Shown piece by piece: positions 7,554 to 14,740 of a DNA stretch of 15,067 bases. Source of the DNA: Russula earlei (lineage: Eukaryota > Basidiomycota > Agaricomycetes > Russulales > Russulaceae); assembly GCA_025769875.1 (NCBI GenBank), contig JAGFNK010001089.1, positions 1-15,067 on the forward strand. Direction: 5' to 3'. The position numbers and the translations under genes are program-made. The notes beneath the pieces are model-generated. The model had not been told where the DNA came from. It worked only from the letters and a program-made list of their open reading frames with translations, and did no database searches. Every line of letters starts with the position of its first letter. Position 1 is the first letter of the stretch.

Positions 7554-7601
7554 TATGGTAGATGGTATTACTGAAGCGAGCCAGTTCAAGGTGTTCATGG
7601 G

Positions 7602-8130
7602 TGTTCATGTGGCTGGACAGTAATCTGGGACAGTTGTCTTTGAGCCAAGAAGCAGAGAGGAGGAGGGAGGAAGGGAGAAGAGAGCAAGAGGAGAAGAGAG
7701 TGAGATTGCTTGCATGCAGTCACTTCAGGCTGACAGATACTGAGAGAGACTAAGGAGTGACTGTATTGGATTTTTTTTTGTCCTACTAAAGAGTAGTTAG
7801 GGTGTTTTATATACAAGAAGGGAGGTACTAAGGATGAAAGGAATGAAAGGGAGAGAGATGATGAAAGGAAGTTCAAGGCTGGGCGAGGCAGTTGAGGCCA
7901 TGGTGAAAGGCCTGAGATGCAAACACGTTGTGTGTGCTGGGGCATGGCATGCATGCATGGTTGGTGGCGAAGGCTGGTTGAAGCAGTCAAGGTCTTGACA
8001 TTGGGTGTGAGGTCAGGGGTATGTGTTCAGTGGCAAAGGCTGGGGAAGAGAGGGCTGGAGGGCAAGAGGTGGGGAGGAGGTGGAGCCATGTGCAGTCCAT
8101 ATGTGATTCTGTGGCCAGCGGTACAGCTCA
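7602..8130 (-). repeat. diverged ~500-bp repeat, copy 1 (possible old LTR)
   Basis: This unit aligns in the same orientation with 8250-8723. Shared landmarks in order are CTGGACAGT, ACAGTTGTCTTTG, a G/A-rich tract (7645-7710), CATGCAGTCA-like sequence, GGCTGACAGATACT, TGAAAGG repeats and a final GGTACAGCTCAC/GATATGGCTCAC. On the minus strand a TATATAAAA box (7805-7813) is followed by a long C/T-rich stretch, as in many fungal LTRs, so I suspect a minus-strand LTR. No clean ends or target duplication remain. The 131-codon minus-strand ORF across it is low-complexity (Ser/Leu/Pro) and probably not a gene. Confidence 0.55.
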
Positions 8131-8249
8131 CCCTCACCTTAAAAGAAAAAATCAATCAATCTAATCAACAGCTCAATGGCCCAGTGCAGATTCAATGTGC
8201 ATGCACACAAGATGCAACTGCATTGTAGCAAGTGTATCTGGGGTGTGCT

Positions 8250-8723
8250 GAGTTTGTGCAACTGGACAGTGATCCAAGACAGTTGTCTTTGTCCAAGAGC
8301 AAGGGAAGGGAAGAGAGGGAGAAGGGAGAAGAGATGAAGGGAGAAGAAGGGCAAGATGACTCACATGCAGTCATTTTGGGCTGACAGATACTAGGAGATG
8401 CAAGGGGACTGTATCTTTACTTCTACTAGTGGGTTGGCAGAAGTACTAAAGGAAGCTAAGAATCAGAATATGAAAGGGGGTCAGAGCCATGAAAGGGAAT
8501 CGAGACTGGGTGAGGCAGTCGGCATGGTCATGAAAGCTTGAGATGCATGTGTGGTGAAAGATGATTGAGGGCTGGGCGATGTGGATGAGATCTTGATGTC
8601 GGGCACAAGTGGTGTGGTGAGGGCTGAGGATGAGATGCAAGGAGGGAGGGAGGTGCAGAGGAGGTGAACCATCATGCATCATGCGCTGTCCACACATAGT
8701 TCCATAGTCAGTGATATGGCTCA
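8250..8723 (-). repeat. diverged ~500-bp repeat, copy 2
   Basis: This is the second copy of the unit at 7602-8130, about 120 bp further on and in the same orientation. It keeps the G/A-rich tract (8295-8350) and the block GGCTGACAGATACTA-like (about 8378-8392) but has lost the clear minus-strand TATA box. Divergence is high, so the duplication or pair of insertions is old. Head-to-tail arrangement with a 120-bp spacer could be two LTRs of an internally deleted element or a tandem duplication. Confidence 0.5.
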
Positions 8724-9241
8724 CTTTACAGCTTCTTGACAAGCATCAGAATAAGGATGGTATCAGCATGGAGACTGGCACAAAGAAGGGAGATTGTGTC
8801 CCATTGACCATCTGGTCCTTGGGCAGGCTGATCTGTCATGGCAAGTCCTGTTTGTTGAGGACTGGGATTGAAAGAGGGAATGGCGGCATGGCCACATGAA
8901 CAATGGGTACCCTCAACAGTCTTGGTGTGTGGCCTGGCAGCCATGAGATTGAGTTTCGATGAAAATATCAAGTTCATCTGGATATTTGCAATAAATGCCA
9001 TCTAATGCCATTGACAGCCCTTTTTCAACAGATTGGATGGGTGTTGTCCAACTCAATCATTGAGATGGATGGTGGGCAGGATGAGCTCAAATGGCACAGG
9101 TACGGTAACTGTACTACGGATCCATCCATCCTGTAAGGGATGGTTATGGTGTGCAGCCCTACTGAGATCCCTGGTATGCAATTTGCCTTGGCATTGTCAT
9201 CACCAAGATCCCTGAATCTTGCAAGAACTTGTTGTCCTTGC
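8724..9241. other. 518-bp stretch without recognised gene
   Basis: A 91-codon minus-strand frame (8726-9001) and shorter plus-strand frames are present, but none has a recognisable domain. The part 9174-9210 is the partner of the direct repeat at 7264-7300. GGATGG/CCATCC motifs recur around 9035-9145. The last five bases (CTTGC, 9237-9241) are the left target duplication of LTR 2. Confidence 0.4.
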
Positions 9242-10212
9242 TGTCAAGACTCACTGTTGAACAATCCAGTTCAAGAGCGAGGGATAAGTTCAAAGATGAG
9301 TCAATAGATGTCCAAGACAGCGTGGGCAAGAAGTAGTGTCCAGAGCAGTACCAAATACCAAAGAGGTATGGTTACTGGTAGCATCGAGCACTTATGCAGG
9401 GAAGAGGCCAGAGTGATCACAAGGGGACGGTCCTTTGGAGGAGTATCCCAGGAGTAGAGAGTGCCATAAACAAATGGACAGTCTGAAGACTGTCCACTAC
9501 TTTATTGAGTGCTTATATACTATAAGAGAGTTCCTAAATAGGGAACAAGTCATAACTTTGTTATCAAGCACAATTGATGGATGAGTAAGAAGTCGGAGTA
9601 TGCTTACTGAGCATGCTCAGTCATGCTCAGTAAGCTGCTGAGTAAGAAGGCTCTTTTGATGAGTAAGAGCTTTTACCATCCATGTGTTTACTACTTTAGT
9701 ACACATGCAAAGCACCTGATTCATTTGCTGTTAGTTAGTTTAGGGCCGGTCATTTGAGGACTTGTAGTTTGGTTCATGGGATAGAGTTGTCCTATAAGGC
9801 CCCTTATATAGTTCTATGAGGGTCCTTAGAGTTGACCCTAATACTTCTATTAAGGTCCTTAGTGTTGCTTTATACAGTAGTTTGTTCTAAGGTTATTAGA
9901 GTTAGTCTAATAACGTGTTCTAGGGCCTTTAGTATCTTGTTAGTGCCTCTTGTAGAGCACTTAGAGTCATCATAAAGGGTCCATAGAGAGGCCATAATAC
10001 TGTCCTTTATTGCTAAAAGGGTTGCCACTAAGTGGGGCTTGCTGTATGTTGATTGTGCCGAGAATCACTCGCACGACAATGCATGCATGATATTGTGGAC
10101 ACCTCTACTGCACCCCTTTTGTCCATGTGAACAGGGTGACACCATAGAGGCTGGGTTTCCTCTAATAAGGAAGGGTCCTTCAAGGGCCCTCTCCGAGAAA
10201 TGGTTTATGACA
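9242..10212 (+). mobile_element. solo LTR 2 (971 bp), same family as LTR 1, TSD CTTGC
   Basis: It begins TGTCA and ends TGACA, a perfect 5-bp inverted repeat, and is flanked by CTTGC at 9237-9241 and 10213-10217. Aligned by hand with LTR 1, the first 136 bases differ at about 15 positions, mostly transitions. The promoter hairpin (9476-9495), TATATA (9514-9519), the inverted repeat (9602-9635) and the AGGGTCCTTAG-like array are all present. Because each copy carries its own duplication, the two are independent insertions that each lost their internal region by LTR-LTR recombination. No coding content. Confidence 0.92.
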
Positions 10213-10326
10213 CTTGCTCAACTCAGTGCACACATCTTACGCATGAACCAATTAGTCAGCAACACCACCCCCAGTCGGTAACATTAGAACAAGCTTACCC
10301 CTTCTGAACCCTCAACCCCAAACCAC

Positions 10327-10704
10327 ATGCTCACACAAATAAATCAATTTCTCTCAAATATGACTACAGTTCAAGACTGGAAATACAAAGAGCTTAGTAG
10401 GCCAACAACAGAAGGACTAGCAGCTCTCAAATGTCCCTTTGAGCTGCTCCCTGATCAAGAGAAGAATGTCCCCAGCATGATCACATTCAATGATGGCATC
10501 AACTTCTTCACAGTACGAACTGACAGAGTACCCTGGACATGCTACTATGTCACTTGGAAAGGTGCTAAGGTAGCCCTTTATCATCCCTATGGGCTATGGT
10601 TCAAAATTGCAAGACATGGAGACACCTGGGAAGCAACACATGTCACTGCCCAGCCTTTGGACTCGAACAAAGTCCCTTCAAAGGTATCAACCTCACACAA
10701 CTGA
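10327..10704 (+). CDS. hypothetical protein, 125 codons, not recognised
   Basis: The frame runs from ATG (10327) to TGA and has non-repetitive, globular-looking composition with several Trp and Tyr (QDWKYKEL, RVPWTCYYVTWKGAKVALYH), which is less random-looking than other short frames nearby. I recognise no domain. The flanks are LTR 2 on the left and an LTR on the right, and 11387 onward is gypsy Gag, so it may be a fragment of an element rather than a host gene. An overlapping frame (10596-10796) continues with a Leu-rich segment (LTQLTRLRRIPPSL), which could mean one frame shift in an older, longer protein. No intron signals or promoter can be defended. Confidence 0.3.
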   Translation: MLTQINQFLSNMTTVQDWKYKELSRPTTEGLAALKCPFELLPDQEKNVPSMITFNDGINFFTVRTDRVPWTCYYVTWKGAKVALYHPYGLWFKIARHGDTWEATHVTAQPLDSNKVPSKVSTSHN

Positions 10705-10859
10705 CCAGACTCAGGAGAATCCCTCCAAGCTTGAAGGTCCCAAGCGTGCTCCAATGCCTAGACCTGCTCTGTTTACTGATGCCTGATGGAACTTGAACCA
10801 ATGACACTGATGCACATCTTCTTGCCACACTGACCCCACACCCATTGAACACAACCACA

Positions 10860-11381
10860 TGTTAAAGATTTCTTGTTTCCGGACTTGCCATCTGCTTTGC
10901 TGACTCATCTGTGATACTCATTGTATGGCTGACTGATTGGCTTACTGATTCGATGATGGTGCTTATGATCGATGAATGATGCTTACTGTATTCATGAAGA
11001 TACTAGGAAAGAATGACTCACGCGTGAGTCATTTCTAACATTCTTGAATTGCGCCCTATGTATTTGGATACTACTGGTTTCCAGCTACGTGCACCCCGAG
11101 TTCATACGAATCGGATCAGTAGTTATTGAGATATCGTATAAATAGTCTGTAGTACCAAGAAGTTGAGCCTTACGCTCGACTTACACCTTTTGCCAAGATA
11201 ACTATCTTGCCACGCGATCTAAACAAAACTATAGTGCAGACTCTACCTGAAAGAGGCCCCCCTCTTCTCTACATTTAATCTTCCTGAGATAATATCAAAG
11301 GGTTCGAAGTCTAGTGCTTGAACTATATCAAGCAACTCTTTCACCAGAAGAGTCGGTACTAAGATCTGTCAGATCTTAACA
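10860..11381 (+). mobile_element. solo LTR (522 bp) with TATA box, TSD CCACA
   Basis: It begins TGTTA and ends TAACA and is flanked by CCACA at 10855-10859 and 11382-11386. TATAAATAG at 11137-11145 lies 277 bp in, giving about 240 bp for R and U5. U3 contains TGACTCA sites at 10901-10907 and a palindromic pair at 11014-11031. Although it stands just upstream of the gypsy Gag, the duplication on both sides shows that it is a separate insertion and not the 5' LTR of that element. Its sequence differs from the other TGTTA...TAACA LTR at 1747-2334. No coding content. Confidence 0.92.
10901..11145 (+). promoter_or_regulatory. LTR promoter with three bZIP (TGACTCA) sites and TATA box
   Basis: TGACTCA occurs exactly at 10901-10907 and 11014-11020, and its reverse complement TGAGTCA at 11025-11031. 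The last two form a perfect 22-bp palindrome centred on CGCG (11012-11033), about 105 bp upstream of TATAAATAG (11137-11145). TGACTCA is the known binding site of Gcn4/AP-1-class bZIP factors, which in fungi respond to amino-acid shortage. That the LTR is controlled this way is inference. Confidence 0.55.
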
Positions 11382-11515
11382 CCACATCATCCAGTACAGT
11401 GCAGGTGCCCTCTCGCACCTCCCTGTTCCAAGGATTCGGAGGATGTGGAAGATGCCCTCCAAGCCCCAACCCTGATGACTACGACACCCATGCTGACCAT
11501 GACTGCAATGGATGA

Positions 11516-12574
11516 AACGCTGACAGTGGAAAACTTGAAGGAATCCCTCTGGATTTCTTCAACAGCAATCATGCATGCATGCCTACGTTCCTAGTTGCAT
11601 TTAACAGGTTCATGTCCATGAACCATGATAGCAAGATTGCCAGATATCCAATCAAAAAGTGTGCTTACTTCCTCTCTCTTTTGAAAGGACCAAAGGTAGA
11701 AGGCTGGCTTGAAGCCATGGATCAATGGCTTGAAGATGTTCAAGACAACCCGACCAACATCCCCCTTGGACTCACCGCATGGGAAGCCATGCAGCAACAG
11801 TTCTGCTGCATGTTCACCAACTACACAGAATGTGAGAAGGCCCAAGACCGACTTAAAGAATTGAAGATGAAAGATGGTCTTCTCGACAATTATATTTCAG
11901 ACTTCCAATTACTGGCAAGATGCACAGGACTCAATGTAGACAAACCAACAGTCATGCATCTCTTCACATGGGGCCTTCCCAGGAGTTTGGTCAAGTCCTG
12001 CCTCAACCTTGAAGATCCAACCTCATTCCAGGACTGGGTTGCAGCTGCACAGAAACACCACTGGGTCTGGATGTGCAAATGTGCCATCCTTTCCAACCAT
12101 TCAAGCACACGCACACACAACCAAAGTCAGTTCCAGAACAATCAACCCTGGGGCCGACTTACAAACTCAAAATGGGCCAACCATGGGAACAATCAAAACA
12201 ATGCCATGCCTGCATGACCTCATCTTCCACTGTGCAACCTGAATGTGATGGACACAAGTGCCAGAGCTGCACGCAAAGCCACCACCAAAGCTGAGAAACA
12301 GAAACACCAGGAAGAGGGGAGATGCTTTCACTGCTCTCTACAAGGACACCTGGCTCATGACTGCCCAACTAAACTGAACCATGAGGCGACATGCACACAC
12401 ACTGCTGATACCAGCACCACATCCAAATCCTCCACTGTGGAGGTTATTGAAGAAGACACCATCATCAAATTAGCAAAGACAGCAAAGGCACTCTCTGTGA
12501 AAGACAGAGAAGCCTTTATTAAGGCCCTGATGGGAGAGGAGGAGGACAAAGAACAGGATTTTTCAGATGCTTGA
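11516..12574 (+). pseudogene. gag: gypsy Gag with CCHC zinc knuckle, one internal stop
   Basis: One frame (base 11516 and multiples) carries a capsid-type Gag: PTFLVAFNRFM, KKCAYFLSLLKGPKVEGWL, the AWEAMQQQFCCMFTNY block and LDNYISDFQLLA. It then meets a TGA at 12215-12217 and continues in the same frame through an Ala/Lys linker to the knuckle CFHCSLQGHLAHDC (about 12326-12367), exactly Cx2Cx4Hx4C. It ends after EAFIKALMGEEEDKEQDFSD at a TGA (12572-12574). The protein would form virus-like particles and bind element RNA. The single in-frame stop splits it; the true N-terminus is lost or unrecognisable upstream of a TGA at 11513. The ATG at 11579 is probably internal. Confidence 0.85.
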
Positions 12575-12599
12575 GCATAACAGCAATCACTTGAGCTTT

Positions 12600-13008
12600 A
12601 GGTATTGATTCAATGTACAAGTCTCAGAAAAAATCAATATCAGTGATGACTACTATTTACATTGGACTGAACAAAGCCAAAAAAGAGCTCTACTAGATAA
12701 TGGAGCTACAGAATGCTTTATCTCCCCCCTATTGACGAAAGAATTGAATCTACAAACTAGGAAGTCCTTCAGCCAGAAATGTTAAAAATGTCAATGGAAC
12801 TTCCAACTGCCTAGGCAAAATCACCCAAGCTGTAGACCTAGAACTAAAACTGCTAGGACAAAGACACATACATCAATTCTTAATCATGGACATAGGACAA
12901 GACAACATGATTTTAGGATATCCATTCCTAGAATCAACCAATCCAAAGATAAACTGATCTAAAGGAACATTAATGGGAAGGATTGTCCTCTCTGGAAAAC
13001 AGGAAACA
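12600..13008 (+). pseudogene. pol: gypsy aspartic protease, frame-shifted
   Basis: In the frame through 12696 the sequence reads EQSQKRALLDNGATECFISP; the active-site Asp codon is 12696-12698, in a DNGA motif where DSGA or DTGA is usual. A TAA near 12781 marks a frame change. In the next frame follow VNGTSNCLGKITQAVDLELK, HQFLIMDIGQDNMILGYPFL and NPKIN, then a TGA (12955-12957) where Trp is likely in relatives, then a short segment ending KQETP. The frame is cut at 13013 by the solo LTR and resumes exactly after it with the codons for DW. The active-site Asn plus two lesions make it inactive. Confidence 0.82.
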
Positions 13009-13013
13009 CCAGA

Positions 13014-13796
13014 TGTCAAGACACGTACTGCTGATCACTAAGGACTCAGGAGCAGGTGGGCAAGGGTCGGAACAGACAGTACGTGGCGAGGGCGGTGTTG
13101 AATAGGAGGACAAGCCAAACGATGAGGAGGTACCAGATGGGGACTGGTAGGTGTTGCAAGAGGCAGAGGCGAAGAGCAGAGGCCAGTGCAGCGAAGGGAC
13201 TTTAAACTGAGCGGTTCGCAGGGGAGTACCCAGGAGGATGAGAGTATCACAAATGGACAGTCTGACGACTGCCATACTTCATTGGGGCTTATATACAGTG
13301 TACAGGGTTGATTACAAAGAACTGGGACTATTCTAGACTCTTCAGTACCATCCAATAGGACTACAGAGGCATAAACTTGCTTGTGTCAAGTTTCAGGCTT
13401 ACTGAGCGCATTACTGATCATTGTGGAGCGATGACATCATTATGATGTCACTGTGGAGCACTTAGTGAGCCTATGAGGTCACTGTGGAGTCGCTCAGTCA
13501 GCCATGATGTCATTGGAGCCTTGATGATGTCAGATGAGTTATGCAACAGTTTCTAAGAGTTTGTGCCACTGTTTCGGGTTCCTGGTGGCTAGATGACCAT
13601 GTGGATGCCACGTGATGATTACCCGATTAGGGAATGGGTGCCTGGTCGTGTTATAGTGCCTTTGCAATAGCGATATCTTGCACTGCGGGAGGGATAGCCC
13701 ATAAAATGGAAGGGAGTTGGTAATGCAAACAAAGAGAGGTTTCTCTTGAGTGAAATAGGACCATCTATGGCCAGGACCTGGCCTTGGTTCATAATA
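13014..13796 (+). mobile_element. solo LTR 3 (783 bp), diverged relative of LTR 1/2, TSD CCAGA
   Basis: It begins TGTCAAGAC, like LTR 2, and ends GGTTCATAATA, where LTR 1 ends GGTTCATGACA, so the terminal GACA has mutated to AATA. CCAGA flanks it at 13009-13013 and 13797-13801. Skipping it and one duplication rejoins the gypsy protease and reverse transcriptase frames without a shift. Shared internal landmarks are GTGGGCAAGG, GGACAGTCTGA and GGCTTATATAC (TATA at 13290-13295). It is shorter than LTR 1 and 2 and has its own TGATGTCA-rich repeat region where they have the AGGGTCCTTAG array. No coding content. Confidence 0.87.
13432..13532. promoter_or_regulatory. cluster of four TGATGTCA/TGACATCA sites in LTR 3
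   Basis: TGACATCA at 13432-13439 and TGATGTCA at 13443-13450, 13505-13512 and 13525-13532, with TGAGGTCA at 13474-13481. They sit in a degenerate tandem array of units starting CACTGTGGAG or CATTGTGGAG. TGATGTCA and TGACATCA are the two single C-to-T products of the CRE-type bZIP site TGACGTCA, so decayed CRE sites are one explanation. They lie downstream of the TATA box. Confidence 0.4.
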
Positions 13797-14740
13797 CCAG
13801 ATTGGATAAAAACCCTGACTGACTGGGAAGAAGGCAATGAACTATGGTTACAAACTCAAATATGAAAAACCATGATAACTCAACAACTAGCCAAATCCCA
13901 GATACAAGATCAATCAAAAACTTGGCAAGAAATGGTCCCCTACCAGTATTGCAAATACAGACAAGTCTTATATGGAACAAGAATTGGAAAGGTTCCCTGG
14001 ACCAAGGAAATGGGACCATCCTATCAACCTAAAAATGGACGCCCCGACAACAATCAACTGCAGAGTATACCCTCTCTCACCAAAAGATAAAGAAGAACAA
14101 GGGAAATTCCTCGAACAAGACCTAAGGCTTAAATGAATAAGGAGATCCAATTCACCCAATGCCAGTGGATTCTTTCTCATAAAAAAAAAAGATGGTAAAT
14201 TTTGACCAGTACAGGACTACAGAAACCTGAACAAATGGACCATACCCAATGTCTATCCACTGCCACTAATCCCAGAACTTATTCACACCCTAGCAGGAAA
14301 GGAACTCTTCACCAAGTTTGACATTAGGTGGGGCTATAACAATATCCAAATCAAGGAAGGAGATGAATGGAAAGCAGCTTTTAAAACAAGTGACAGACTA
14401 TTCAAACCAACTGTAATGTTCTTTGGACTGACAAAATTCACCAGCCACCTTTCAAACTATGATGGACAACATCTTTCAAGAAGAACTGGCTCAAGGATGG
14501 CTCAAAATTTATATGGATGACATCATTATCACAACAGAAAACGATGAGACAAAACATGCACAAAAGGTCAACCATATCCTATCCAAACTGAGACAACATG
14601 ACCTTTACCTCAAACCAGAAAAATGCCAATTCCACAAGAAAAGAGTCGAATACCTAGGTGTAATTATAGGAGAAGGAAAGATAACCATGGACCCCATCAA
14701 AGTCAAGAGAATCAATGACTGGCCAACCCCAACAACATTA
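13797..14740 (+). pseudogene. pol: gypsy reverse transcriptase region, multiply broken and truncated
   Basis: Resuming after the solo LTR, the frame reads DWIKTLTDWEEGNELW, hits a TGA at 13863, and shifts near 13970. It then continues through the RT N-terminal region (ERFPGPRKWDHPINLKMDAP, INCRVYPLSPKDKEEQGKFL), with TGA codons at 14134 and 14203, KKKDGK and VQDYRNLNKWTIPNVYPLPL. The first catalytic Asp is in TKFDIRWGYNNIQIKEGDEW. A further +1 shift at about 14435 leads to PATFQTMMDNIFQEEL and the polymerase motif YMDD (14510-14521), then YLKPEKCQFHKKRVEYLGVI and RINDWPTPTTL. After 14740 the expected FLGF-type continuation is replaced by unrelated sequence. The family is clear (Metaviridae, basidiomycete style); it is not functional. 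Confidence 0.88.

Larger units (their letters stand above)
11387..14740 (+). mobile_element. degenerate Ty3/gypsy retrotransposon, 3' part missing
   Basis: Gag with CCHC knuckle, aspartic protease and reverse transcriptase follow in gypsy order, interrupted by a solo LTR at 13014-13796 and ended by an unrelated sequence from about 14741. RNase H, integrase and the 3' LTR are not in the window, and no 5' LTR or primer-binding site belonging to this element is visible. I count five in-frame stops (12215, 12955, 13863, 14134, 14203) and at least three frame shifts (about 12781, 13965-13975, 14432-14440). The left limit is uncertain: recognisable Gag starts near 11516, and sequence upstream of the inserted LTR at 10860 may also belong to it. 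Confidence 0.88.

Noticed and set aside
7595..7990. 131-codon minus-strand ORF as a gene
   Set aside because: Ser/Leu/Pro low-complexity translation of a G/A-rich repeat tract; no domain, and it is not preserved in the second repeat copy.
5707..10212. A single 4.5-kb LTR retrotransposon with ~965-bp LTRs and a non-coding interior (TRIM/LARD-like)
   Set aside because: Each LTR has its own 5-bp target duplication on both sides (ACAGG, CTTGC), and there is no primer-binding site or polypurine tract at the inner borders.
10860..11381. 5' LTR of the gypsy element that follows
   Set aside because: It is flanked on both sides by CCACA, so it is a self-contained insertion; a 5' LTR would have its duplication only on the left and a primer-binding site on the right.
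13014..13796. An extra functional module between gypsy protease and reverse transcriptase
   Set aside because: It has LTR family features, a CCAGA duplication and no coding capacity; its removal restores the Pol frame.
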